A stretch of DNA of 64,000 bases from Aspidiotus rigidus (Eukaryota; Arthropoda; Insecta; Hemiptera; Diaspididae). Each line of letters opens with the position of its first letter. Within the stretch, counting starts at the first letter, position 1. Positions 11,501 through 25,777 of this stretch are shown one piece after another. A program made the translations under genes and the position numbers. The stretch covers positions 10,519,501 to 10,583,500 of the forward strand of contig JAVHKY010000003.1 of NCBI GenBank assembly GCA_035079385.1, in the 5' to 3' direction. The notes below the pieces were generated by a model. The model worked only from the letters and a program-made list of their open reading frames with translations, was not told the DNA's origin and did no database searches.

Positions 11501-14500
11501 TCATTTTTTCGTGATTTCTAATTTTTCCTTTCGTGTCGAAAAATTACACCATATTAAAATATCTCACAGTGAGTAAGTAGAATGTCACAGTAATAAAATG
11601 AAATAAACAGAACTAGAACGAAAAAAAAAAAAAAAAAAAAAAAAAATCAAGCTAATTTTTTTTTTTTGAGGGAAAACGAACCCAGAAATACAAAAAAACA
11701 AATATGTTTAATGTATACGGGAGCGTTTTGCTTCGGCACGACGCCCTCTTTTCGTCTTCTGTCTGAAGGGAATCATCTTAGCTGCATCGAGATCAATTAC
11801 GCCATGCACAAATAACACTCCTCGTCGAAAAAAATGAACGAGCAATGAAGAAATTAAATGTTCTATACAGTTACAGAAGAGATTATTGAAAGAAATGAGC
11901 GATATCCTTTTTTACATCAATAAGATAGTGAATGACGAATAAATATTTGAAGGAAAGTTTGAAGTAAGTCGATTTTCGTTAAAAAGTTTGTTACATTATG
12001 AGCCCCACAAAAATTAAACATTGTGGTCTATAAGGATCTTTACTAGAATCAAATTTAGAAACAAATGGAACAGATACCCGTTTATTTGGGCGAAAATATA
12101 GTTACCCCAATGTTTTTTTGTTTAGACATTTCAAGTACAAATATGTTTCGGGATTGCCTTCTTCCAACACACTACCATATGTAGGAAACAAGCATTGTTT
12201 TCAAATATAATACCATCGAATCCGGGGCAGCAGAAAATTGCTTTATTCCTGCTTGATTGTGTCAATTGTAATTCAACTGTGAAAATGTATGCTAAATTTA
12301 CACCCTCATTTTCCTTTTTTGTTTTGATACTTGTATTCGTAAGAACCAGACCGGACTATAATTCCGAGAACCGGGAAAAGATAAATGGACTAAAAAAGTT
12401 GATTTTTTTTTTTTCATGCTATTTGCATAATTTCTTCTTCGCCTGTATTCTCAAAGATTGAACCAAACTTACGAAAAAAAAAAAACAATTTCAACACACT
12501 GTTGATATTTACCTATTCTCCATGCCAGTAGACATTCTGGATCTATTCAACCTCGAAAAATAGGTGCACTCAAAATTGAACTGATTCATTTTATGTTAAT
12601 CTACAGTCAAAGTCAATAGCACAACTGAAAGAGGGAAAGGTTGAAGGGTTATCTTCTATGACTTTTTTATGATTTCTGATGGTATTCACTAAGAAATGGT
12701 GACAAAGAAAAGCAATCATCCTCTCTTTCCTTCAAATCCTGACTAAACCAATAATATGCCTGTTATGGTGATCATTCTTGTCTCTCATAAAAAAAATACA
12801 TTACGATATGACCCGCATTAAGATTAATTCTTTGTACACCAATTGGTTTAGCCCCTTCAAAGAGCCAGATAAGCAATGCTCCAAGCACCATAAGTCCTTC
12901 TTTAATATACTACGGGTCGTAGTCGAAATTCTTTCAAGTGCCCTCGCCTATCACATATAGCTTTTCCAAGTTTTTCGCCGGTCGGCGCACGGCGAATTTA
13001 TCAAAAAAAAAATCATAGAACAGGTTTATTGTTAATAAAAAATATAGTAATTTGATGAGAACTACAAGTTTTGGTTCAGGTGAATAGAGCGATAAATGCA
13101 ACGTCCTTATTTGAATTATTCAATGTACACTTGGCCACAAATGAACAATTCGAATCATATTTGTACGTAGGAATCTACTGAGCAAGTTTTCGTTGGATTA
13201 TAAATCAAAATTCGAACCCTATTTCAAGACGCTCGAGAGGTCAAGAAAGAAATTGTGTGACTATCCTAAGTACATAACGTTGGAAATTGAGAACATGTGA
13301 CTTTTTCTTTTTTTTAGTAAAAATGCACCAGTTGATAATTTAATAATTAATATTCGATTCGTACCTAGCCAAAACCGATGACTTTTCTTCGCATGCTGGA
13401 TCTTTTTTCTGAGATCATGGATGCTAGATTCAACTTTATTCAAATTTTTCTCTTTTTTAAAAATCACAAATTTCAACCCGACTAGATTGCACTCTTCCTC
13501 AGTAATACTTTTGAAACGTGAGTTATGATTTAAATTCAAACTGAAGCCATTTTAAGGCGAGCTCAGGGGTTCTCGCGAAACTTTCTCCGACTATCTTTGA
13601 ATAAATTCGCAGATTACGCAATCAGTCTTGAAAATTGGTAAACTAATACGAAAAATACAGATCTACCTACGACGAAGAAAACTTTCTCACAGGTTGCTCA
13701 TATAAGTCAATCTGGCACTCTTGAACGAAAACATTCCATTGAATCACGTTACGAAGAATACTTTAAAAAACATTTCTCGTATTTCGTGCGTGGTCAAACG
13801 ATCGCGATAATTTTTACCGTTCGTTTTTTGCGAAGATGAATCAATTTTGAGAAAAATCTGTCATCGATTGGAAGAAGCAGAATTTATAGAATCGTACGCG
13901 AAACGCGTTTTTCAACAAGGAAGAAAAACAGAAAAATTTACATAGAATTTCGTTTTTAAACTAGTCGCCATTCCGACCTGTTTATCTTGAAAATATAACG
14001 GTTAATACGAGCGGATCAGTGACTTTTAAAAAATCTACATTGAGAAAGCCATACGTATAGCACGATGCAGGCACTCTAACGAGATCAGATTATTCTATTT
14101 ATTCAATTTACACTCGTCTGCGGGTCAATCACACAAAGTACAATGTCTCAATCATCTTTTCTTTCTATTCTTCTTTACCAAACATCAACACATTAAAACG
14201 ACTATCACGTATTTCCGATTTCACGTCCTTTGAATGGGTGGTCAAAAAAAATACCGCACGCGCTATACTCACTTAGACAAATATTCGTCGAAATCTTCAA
14301 GCGTGACCGGTTGCATGGTGGTTTGCAAAACGTCCTCTCCGTCTTCGGTAATGAGCGTACCCATCGCTTTCAAAAAAGACCGCATCCAATAGTTGACGTC
14401 GTTCTCTTTTTCGCGGCGTCTCAGACAATTCATACGCAGTACACGTTCGTCTTCGGGCATGGTTAAAGCTCTGCCAAAAAAGAAAAACGAGATTGTCGTA

Positions 14501-17500
14501 CAATACCTACAAGAACGCCTCAATTCTGCGTGATGCGAAAATTACGCCGACAACGAATTCGGCGACATTAACTCGTAATGACGAGCCGCCCCGCCGCTAA
14601 TGCCGACAATTTTCACGCTTAATTAAACGAAATTTTTCGCCCTCTACCAAACCTGTGTATCATTTCGGCCGCGTCGTCGATTTCATACGGATTGCAAATT
14701 AGCGCTTCGTGCATCATTTCACCGGCGCCCGCAAACGGCGATACTATTAACACACCGGGCGAGGGATTTATCTGACAAGCGACAAATTCTTTCGCTACCA
14801 AATTCATACCTGAAAAGACAAAAAATGAATAAAATACAGCTGCTCGTTAATTTTTAGCCCATATGAAACAAGGCATTCTCGACAAACGAAAGTGGATCTG
14901 GATAGAGGCGATTCTTTTGATGAAATCTTAAGAATTAAAAATTACCCTACAGACGAAATGACCGCTGATAAGCAGAACCCGACCAATGGTTCTGGGGTAA
15001 GAGGTTCTAATTGGATTCTAATAAAATGGTGATGACCGTTTTCCGGCAATAATGTAAAGATAACGTACATTATAGAATTTTTTAAATTTATTACAAAATC
15101 AAAAGGGGGCGTCCATAGGCGATTTTTGTGATTTGTCGACCCCCCTCCCCTCTTCGTGAGATATCGTGAGATTTGTCTTGACCCCCCCCCCCCTCTTATC
15201 GCGCGTGAGATTTTCCGAAATGTGTATTTTTGCTTTAAATACGTTTATCTGTGCTTGATCGCGTTTATCTATTAAAAAAACGTAATTTTCTTGATCAAAT
15301 TTTATACCTAATCAAAGAGGACTAGTTTTTATTAAATTTAAGCCAGTTTAGCAATATTTTAGAATGTATTTGTGTGAGAAAGAAATTACATGAGATTTGT
15401 CGGTACCCCCTCCCCTTCACGTGAGTTTTGGTAAGACTCGGCTGGGCTCCCTTCCAAAACAAAAAAAAAAAGCCTTACGTAATTTAGGGACGCACCTTTA
15501 AATTTTCGGCATATACGTGTTCTTATACGTACCATCTCTTAAGGGAGTCACTAAAGCTACTGCGGAATCTCTATAGAATGCAGCCAACTCGACTTGACTG
15601 ACGCATCCGTAAATATAACGAATAGGGGACCAGTTCGGTGTTGTGAATCGGCCGTTTATACGTCCGACTAATTGATCCATTTCTTCTTTCAAGTCTTGGT
15701 ATTCTTTGACGTCCGTTCTCGAAGGAACAGAAATTTGTAACATGGTGACCTGGAAAATACGACAGGAAAAAAGAATAGATTAGGCACACGTCATTTTTTT
15801 AACAATAATGGGGACTAAAACAGAACTGCATACTGCAATTTCGAGAACACATTTAAAATTCAAAGGTGACTCTTTTGATTCTCGCAACATTCTTTTTGTT
15901 GACTTCCACCAGGGAAGAGGAAAGCCGTTCATTGGTGGACCAAAATTGCCGAGTTCAAAAGAGACCGTAACCGTCAGTGATGGGTATACAAGCGCAGTAG
16001 AGGCCTTGAAGAAGCACGTGTGATCGCACTTGAATACCAGTTGGCTCTTAAGAGGTTGACGAAAACCATAAGGGGCAACAAGAATGCTGCGTGGAAAGAA
16101 CTTGGCAAAATGGCAGATGAGGACCCGTTTGGTAAACCCTACAAGATGGTACTGAAGAAGCTGAAAGGCCTCTCAGCAATGAGCCGAATAGAGCCGGATA
16201 CCGCTGGCCGTCGGGCGAGTCATTGATGGCCTGTCCCCCCTCCTAGGATGTCCAAATAGGAAAGATTACCTCGTCGCGACGGATTTTTATAATTAGAAAG
16301 ATGAAAATGAATTTCAGTTTTTTCACATGTCTACTATTCTCCTAGGTACGGAGGAGGTAGACGGAGCAGTCAATAGATTGGGGGGTATATATTGGGAGAC
16401 TTCGGGCCCGGATGAGATCGCGAATCCAGTCTGGAGCGAGATGTACAACTAGTTGATACACTCAATGTGGCAGTTTCTGGAGGACTACTGTTAACTGCGT
16501 GCGGTGGGAAAAAAAACAGGCTGGATAAACCTCCTGGCTTACCATTTGCCTACTAGATAACGTGGGCAACCTTCTAGAGAGAGTGACTGATAGCCAATCG
16601 ACTCGAGAACTACCTGAAGGCAAGAGACATAATCTCAAGTAGTCAGTGGGGTTGTACACCAGATGCTGACATCGGTTAAAGAGGGTAGCCGAGTCAGCAA
16701 TAGCTACATGTGAGTTTTGTGCAGTTGTCAGCCTCGACAAAAGGAATGCGTTCTACTCGATTCCATGGGAGAGGATATTGAAAGCACTTGTGGGCGCAGA
16801 AGTGCGTGCATACCTGCTCAGTATGGCCGAAGAGACGTCTACTGGTTCAGTAAAGCGCCCAGTTACTCATGGAGTGCCATAGTGTGCCATCCTAGCCCCA
16901 CTCCTGTAATGCGTCGCATTTAACAGGATTTTCAAAGTGAAGCTGCTACCAGGCATTAAGCTGATGATAAACTGGTGGTGTGTATTGCCGAATAACGATG
17001 GAGCCTAGAGTCAGTGACGTGTTGGATCGAGTCGATCAAACTAGAACTCGCGGTATGAAAGACGGGGCCCATATTATTCCCGATTCGTCGAAAGTTCATT
17101 CCACCCACCTTTCGCTTGCAATGTGTGGAAATCACGATCAAGAAGGTGATGAAGTATCTAGTCACCAAAGCTGAGCTTCAGCCGCCATTTCCTGATGACA
17201 ACGGGACAGGTGGGCAGGGTGGTAAAGTACCTAAACCACCTGATGACAAACTTAGAAAGGCAGAAGGAAGCCAGAAAAAGGATAATGATGTAAACCACAT
17301 TGCAGATCTTCTTGCACATTGCTCCAGCACGGGCCGACTCAATAAAGATAGCTAACAGAAAGGAAGATATGGAGAAGATCCAACGAAGAGTTTCGGTGAG
17401 GTTTATTGGTGCCTACGGAGGCCTTTTGCGTTTTAGCATCTTCACCACCGATCAATCTCCTTGCTGCGGAGAGAGCAGTGGTTTTCAAAGCAAACAAGAG

Positions 17501-20500
17501 GACAAGACTGGCCCAGCAGCTTCACAAGCCAAGCAGACAGCCAGGTGGGCGCGCTTTGCTAGAGAAATGAAAAATAAAAAATGTTCAAAATGGACGACCC
17601 GTGCTAATAAGCGACCTTGATGAGTAGATGAACCGAGACCACGGTCAGCTGAATGTTCACTTGATGTAGGTGTTGAGCGGTCATGGTTGCTTCAACGAGT
17701 AAGTTTATAAGAAGTTGAAGAAATTTGATCACGCAACGTGCGCATTGCAACAGAGGACGATGCACCACAGCAAACCTTCTTCGAGTGTGAAACGTTGAGG
17801 CGTGAGCGGGGCAAGCTTAGACGGTCTCTTCAAGAGACTGAGGTTGATGAAAGTAGCCTTGTAGCGACCATACTAGACTCCAAAGAACCATGGTCGCAGC
17901 CACAGTTATGAAGAAAAAGATGGACAGGGGATGAAACAGGCAAATGCAGAGCCACGCTGTGGTCTAATCAACACCCGTGTATGATCCACAAACAAATGAA
18001 TCTCAGCTGGAAGAAGATGAAGCAAAGGGGCATGGAGAAAGGAGAAGAAGAGAATCTAACGATAATTCAGCTCCAAGTTGTGTATGGTGAGTGTATTACA
18101 ATTGTGTGCCTGAGGGCACTACAATTCGGCACTTGCCAAGACAAGCTCGTAACTAGCGATTTGGTTAGGGATTGAGGCAGGGCCGGATTTGGGACTTTCA
18201 GTAAGGGGGTCTCAAGTTATGTGGACCCCTCAATATTTCACCAAATCAAAATTTTGACTTTCCCACTTTAAAATTGGAAAGAAAGTAGTTGAAAAAAAAA
18301 AGAAGTCGATAATTGTATTTGTGCGAGGTCCCAAAGTTATGTGGAGGCCCCCTCAACATTTCTCAATCAAAATTTCCCCCCCTCTCTGATCAATTTTTGC
18401 CCACTTTAAAATTGGAAAGAAAGTAGTTGAAAAAAAGAAATCGAAACTTGTATTTGTGCGAAGTCTCAAGTTATGTGGAGGCCCCCCCTCAACATTTCTC
18501 CAAATTAAAATTCTGACATCCCCCCTTCTCTCATCAATTCTTTCCCACTTTAAGATTGGAAAGAAAGTAGTTGAAAAAAAGAAATTGATAATTGTACTTG
18601 TGCAAGGTCCCAAGTTTTGTAGAGGACCTCTCAACGTTTCTCCAAATTTAAATTTTGACCCCCCCCCCTCCTCTCACACCAATTTTTTCCCATTTTAAGA
18701 TTGGTGAGAAAGGAGTTGAAAGAAAGAAGTAGATAATTGTATTTGTGCACGGCCCCGAGTTATGAGGAGGCCCCCTCAACATTTCTCCAATCCAAAAATT
18801 CCGACCCCCCCCCCTCTCATCAATTTTTGCCCACTTTAAAATTGGAAAGAAAGTAGCTGAAAGAAAGGAGTAGATAATTGTATTTGTGCAAAGTCGCAAG
18901 TTATGTGGAGGCCCCCCCTCAACATTTCTCCAAGTCAAAATTTTGGCACCCCCCCTCCTCTCTCACCAATTTTTTCCCACTCTAAGATTAGAAAGAAGTA
19001 GATAATTTTATTTGAGCAAGGTCCCAAGTTATGTGAAGGTCCCCCTCAACATTTCTCCAAATCAAAATTTTGACCCCCCCTCCTCTCTTATCAATTTTTG
19101 CTCACTTCAAAATTGGAAAGGAAGTAGTTGAAAGAAAGACCGTAGGTGTATTTGTGCAAGGTCCCAAGTTATGTGGAGGTCCCCCTCTACATTTCTCCAA
19201 ATCAAAATTTTGACCCCCCTCCCCAATTTTTGGCCACTCCAAAATTGGAAAGAAAGGAGTTGAAAGAAAGAAGTAGATAATTTTATTTGTGCAAGGTCCC
19301 AAGTTGTGTGGAGGTCCCCCTCAACATTTCTCCAAATCAAAATTTTGACCCCCCTCCCCCTCATCACTTAACAATTTTGGCCCACTTCAAAATTGGAAAG
19401 AAAGTAGTTGAAAGAAAGAAGTAGATAATTTTATTTAAGCAAGGTCCCAAGTTATGTGTATTCAATGAAATTTTGAAATGAGAGGAAAAATGGGGAGGCC
19501 TCCCTAAATGTGGAGGCCGGGTCCCTGGGACCCCCTGCGCCCCCCAAATCCAGCCCCGGATGGAGCAAGATGGGAGCAGGAATTAAATAATATACGAGGG
19601 AATATCGACTTGTAGACTCTTCAACCAAATCGAAATGGTGTGGCATGTACAGCTCGATGATCGGAATTTTTTCAATACTTTTTGCCCTCAAATATAATTC
19701 CCGACGGTTGCAATCTCCACAATCCAGAAAAGTATGTCAGAACGTTCCTGTATTTTATTCAAAAGAGAGTTTTCCAAAATACTCTGCGCTCTTCTTAGGA
19801 TGGCAAATTTTTTTTCAAACAAAAACCTGGCAGGACTACCCGACTTCTCAAACTTGAGGAATCTTCCTACAACTCGACTCTTTGTCATCTTCCTTCTACG
19901 GTTTCTAGTTGACACTCGCACTCATACGTCTACTTAATGATGTAAAATTTACGAAAATATGAATTGTTTGAAGCACTTCACCTTGCCGATGTGTTCAGGA
20001 TGCTTTTCCAGTAAGGCTTCGAAAGACCGTAATCTATGGACAAGACCTTTGGTATAATCAAGTCGATCTACGCCGAGTACGATTTTTTGATTCGTCGAAA
20101 TCAATTTGGGCGCTTCCTGCGCCAACTGCACAAATCGTTCGTACGGAATGCCAATAGGTAACGGCCGAATACGTACAGTGCGGCCACCGTGTTCGACTAA
20201 TAAACTCTTGCGATCTACCCTACAACCCAGTCTTCGTTGGCAACATTCGACAAAGTTTAAGCAATAGTCTTCAATATGAAAACCGACCATATCACAACCT
20301 GTCGAAGGAGAAACAACATACGTTAGCTCTCTCGAGAGTGTCTTTTATTACTACACTCTAGATAGATACCTACCTAACATGCCCTGTAAAATTTCATCGG
20401 CCCAAGGGAATAAACGGAAAATATCCCATGGGGGGAAAGGTATGTGTAAGAAGAAGCCAATTTTAAATTTTATATCCAGAGTATCAGCAACCTGAAAAAC

Positions 20501-22701
20501 AAGAACGATCGAATTATAGGAGGCGTCCGAGAACATAATTATTGTGTGCCCTTGAAACGTAGGAAATACTCACGTTTCTAATCGTATTCGCTGCCAACAT
20601 CAAATGATAGTCGTGTAACCATATCAACGGAGTTCCACTTTCCACGTCTTCTTTCTTCAATGATTTCAGAGCAGTCACCGTCTTATCGGCAAATTCTTTG
20701 TTCACCGCTGTGTAAGCCTACAAAAAGTAAACATCGACGTTAATTGATTATGATTTCTAATCAATTTATGGATCCCAGAAACGAATGCAAGAAAATAATT
20801 GTATTAACCTTCGACAGAGACTATTTTATAAAATATATTCAATTATACTTCGTCGTCTGTACCGATAATTTTCTTCTCATTATTTCAGATACCTACCCGC
20901 TTTATAAATTGTATAACGAAGAGCTAAGTTCGATGGAATACATCGTTCTTTGATTGAAACGTCGATTAGCATTTTAATCGCAAACTACTAACCTATATTG
21001 CGAGATTTGTTCACTAGCGGAATTCAGCTTTTTCTTTCACTCTCCACGAACTCGAGAAAATAGAAAAAAATAAAAATAAAAAAGATTTCAACTGTCTTAG
21101 CCGGCTGAATTAATAAATTATTCATTCAGCTTAATCGTCCAATTTGTTCCGAGAGTAATATTCTTTGAAAAATCGTGCGTTTTCGCTCTTTCATAAGCGT
21201 CAGCAAGGTGATTTTGAGGACATGAAAAAATTAAAATATTAAATCGAGAAAATCGCAATTTTACATGAAGACAAGGACTAGAATTTTTATCCTCTCGAGG
21301 TTATTAGAGTACCTTGACCAATTCTCGCCCGATAAACGAACTCCACCATCACTTTGTTGGTCAGTTTTTGACCATACGACTGAAAATAGAACAATTATAT
21401 TGTGGTACAATCAGAAAATGGTCGATTTTTTGTAAATTATTGAGAATCTACCAAATTTTGACTAACCATTTCAGTCGATTGTCGGTCTGATATTATGCCT
21501 ACTAAATTTTGAACATAACTTTTGGTTGACTTTTGATCATTATGCGTACCTAGAATATATTTTTATCCATTCTTGGTCGTTATACTGTCAATACAAACTG
21601 AAATTTTTCCTCGTTTCTTGGTCCAAAATTAATATTGTATTTATAACTCAATTTTGACGATTTCTGGGAGACACCTTGATCCATTTTTAGTAGATTTTTT
21701 CTCAACGTCCATCAATATTTTTTACTTTTTTTTTTTTTTTTTTTGTCTATTCTCATGCAAACCGCAGTCACTCAATTTTGAGCAAAATTCCAGTCAATTT
21801 CTGGGCAGATATTTGGAACTTGTATCTCAATTTGATCTTTAATTTGCGCCAAATATGAAGTCTCTACGACTTTTCCGAGCTAAGTTATGGATCAAAATGT
21901 GCCGAAAATTGACCAATTTGCCAGGGTTTATTACGAAATAAAGCTAAAAAATGATTAATTTTACAGTATTCAAGTGAATGTCAAACATTTTAAAAATTAA
22001 ATTGTTGTAACTTTGAAGGAGTTCGACGAAAAAAAGGAAAAAACTAGTTACCAAATTCTACAAAGCACCAAAATGGGTGAATGGGTCTGAGAAGGGTCAA
22101 AAATTCCAAAAAATGAAAATCGCTCAAATTTTGTATTTTTTCCTCTATTCTCTTGTAAAATTTAGCGCAGAGTCTAAGAAAAAAATGGTTAAAATACTCT
22201 GCGAAGCACCCAGACTCGTGATTCGGTCCAGAAAAGGGTCAAAATTAGCCCAAATCGACAAAAAATGTCGAAATGACACCAGAAAGTTAAAAAATGAATG
22301 AATGTGCCTGAGAAGGCTAAAAATTGTTCTAAGTTGAGAAATTCCGTGAGCTTAGAAATTTTTCTTATTTTCTCTGTAAAATTTAACATTGAATCTGAAG
22401 AAATCTCGAAATGACCCTACAAGGCTAAGAAATGAGCGAATGGGCCTAAGAAGGAAGTTGGGAAATTCCATGAGCTAAAGAATTTTTCTCAATTTCACAA
22501 TCTCATAGAAGACTTATACGACGCCGAGATAGGTAAAGGGGTAAACGAATAATATCTCACAAACACTTGACCTAGTAGAAGCCTAGACTGAAATATTTCA
22601 AGATGACTGATAAAAATTTCTCCAAGTCCCCTAGACTTGAATTGTCTCATACCATTCCAATACAACAGCGAGACAGGGGGCGAACTCGTAATAATTAATA
22701 A

Positions 22702-22732
<31 letters not shown>

Positions 22733-25700
22733 AAATAAATAATTAAATAAGTAAATAATTAAATAATTAAATGATTAAATAATTAAATAAAAATAAATAA
22801 ATAGGAACACATAATTTCGGGAACATTGACTTCGGGAAAATGAGTTTCGGGAAATTGGCTTCGGGAAAATAGTCATTCGGGAAATAGGCCGTTCGGGAAA
22901 TTGGCTTCGGGAACATTGACTTCGGGAAAATGAGTTTCGGGTAATTGGCTTCGGGAATTCGGCTTTGGGAAAATGGCAATTCGGGAAATGTGCTTTCGGG
23001 GAAATGGCTTCGGGAAATTGGGCGGGAATGGTTACCGTACGATTTCCCGAAGCCATTTTCCCGAAAGCACTTTTCCCGAATTGCCATTTTCCCGAAGCCG
23101 AATTCCCGAAGCCAGGATCCCGAACAACCAAGTACCCGAAGCCATTTTCCCGAAGCCGAATTCCCGAAGCAGGTTCCCGAAGGCGAATTTTCGAACGTAG
23201 AATTTTATCACGACGAGCGTAGAATTTCATCACGGCGTACAGAGAAGCGAATGTAAGTAAGAGTAATCATCAATATCGCCTGAACTAGAGTCATCTTTCA
23301 ACTTTTCGTACACACGGTGATGTTGCCGATAATTTTTAGATTTCTATGGTAATGTGGAAGTCGAGGTACCCCTTGCATTTCGTTGTGAGCGTCAGTTCGT
23401 GCGAAAATATAATGGCGAAATTAGTAGGCAAGAAACTCCTTGTTGATGGGTACGTGTACCTGAGGTCCAGAGTTACGAAAGAGAAGATATATTGGGACTG
23501 CAATCGAGTGCGCAGCGGCCTATGCACGGCTCGGGCTATTACGAATAATCCAGCGCTACCAGAAAATGTCGTCGTGCTGAAAGGCCCCAACGAATCAAGA
23601 CACGCTCATGCGCCCAATCAGGAAGAATCGAAAGCGGAAGTAATAACGCATACACTGAAAAAGAAGGCCGCAGACAACCCCGAAATTTCTCCGGCTCAAC
23701 TTATTCGTACCGAATTAGAAGGAATTCCCTGCGAGGTACTCAGCCAACTACCAGAACGTGAGTCTTTAAAAAAACAAATTCGACGCGAACGACGAAAAGA
23801 CTTGCCTGCGAACCCCAGAACACTGCAAGAACTCCGAGAATTACCAGAGACGTACACCAAAACTCGCCAGGGAGAGAAGTTCCTCGTATACGACTCCGGA
23901 GTCCCAGATGAAGACGACGTAGAGGAGGAAGAGGATGAGGATGCTGCTGCTACGCCAAAGGGAAGGAGCTTAGTCTTTGCCACACGACAAAATCTGGAGT
24001 TATTATGCAAGAGCGAAACTTGGTTCATTGACGGGACGTTTCAAGTTACACCAAATCTATTTACTCAACTTTTTACAGTCCTCGGAGTTCGACACAGAGC
24101 CGGAGTAGGTGGAGAGGGAGTACCACTACCATTTGTGTACGCTTTGATGACATCGAAAAAGGGCATTCAATACGAAGAAGTGTTAGTCGCTATCAGGGAT
24201 GCCGTAAACGAATATCGAATCACAGGCAATTGTGTACCACTACGCATTATGTGCGATTTCGAGCTGGCTATAATCAATTCCATTGAGAAAGTCTTCCCAG
24301 GCGTACCGGTGACAGCTTGCCTATTCCATCTAGGGCAATCGTTATACCGCAAGGTACAAGATGAAGGATTACAAACCACGTACAACAACCCTGACGATAG
24401 GACCTTAAGAAATTATGTGCACATGATATTGGCTTTAGCTTTTGTTCCGCCAGACGACGTTCCTACAGCATTCAGGCTCTTAAACGATGACGTCCCGGAT
24501 GAACTCCTAGACGCCATGGACTATTTCGCAGTCACTTAAGTTCGTGGTAGGCCAGCCAGAGGACGAAGAGCAGCAATCGCACCGAGATATCCCACTCGTC
24601 TATGGAATCACTACGAGTCCGCCTTAAACGACAGCCACAAAACAAATAATGCGAGCGAAGGCTGGCATACGAGGTTCGCGTTGCTGGTCGGGAAACATCA
24701 CCCGGATATGTATACATTTTTAACAGAAATACAGAAAGAGCAAGGGGACACAGAAGTTAGTGTAGCAGAATTGTCGCTAGGAAGACGCGTGAAAGTTGGA
24801 CCGAAACGAAAGTGGCTCGAATTACAAACGCGAACCAAGGCTGTTGTGGAAGAGTATCCGACATATAAGGAGGATGATAATGTTCTAGAGTACCTCCGAA
24901 CTGTAGGATATAATCTTCATGTAGCCTAGCGGCATACTTCTGGTAACAAAATTTATAAATAAATGTTCATCAAAACTTGGTTTCGGGAACACATAATTTC
25001 GGGAACATTGACTTCGGGAAAATGAGTTTCGGGAAATTGGCTTCGGGAAAATAGCCATTCGGGAAATAGGCCGTTCGGGAAATTGGCTTCGGGAACATTG
25101 ACTTCGGGAAAATGAGTTTCGGGTAATTGGCTTCGGAAATTCGGCTTTGGGAAAATGGCAATTCGGGAAATGTGCTTTCGGGGAAATGGCTTCGGGAAAT
25201 TGGGCGGGAACCAATTATTAATATAATTAATAATTAGCTGGATAGTCGATATTTTTCCAAGTCCCCTAGACTTGAATTGTCTCATACCATTCCAATACAA
25301 CAGCGAGACAGGGGGCCCACGAAAGTTGATACCTCAAAATATAGAACACCCACAATTACCTCAAAATATTTCTCATAGAAGACTTATACGACGCCAAGAT
25401 AGGTAAAGGGGTAAACGAATAATATCTCACGAACTCTTGACCTAGTAGAAGCCTAGACTGAAATATTTCAAGAGGACTGATAAAATATAAAAGACATGGA
25501 ACATGATTTTCATTGATTTGGCTATGCCAGAAAATTTTATTTATTTATTTATTTATTTATGTATTCATGTAAATTAGAACATAAGAGAGGCTCTAACAGA
25601 TGTTTCCTGTTCCATATTGTACAACATAATCACAATCATGCCTCAGACATAGCTTACCAATATTCCAGTTACATTTACTTATTTATTTTTTTTCTTTTTT

Positions 25701-25777
<77 letters not shown>

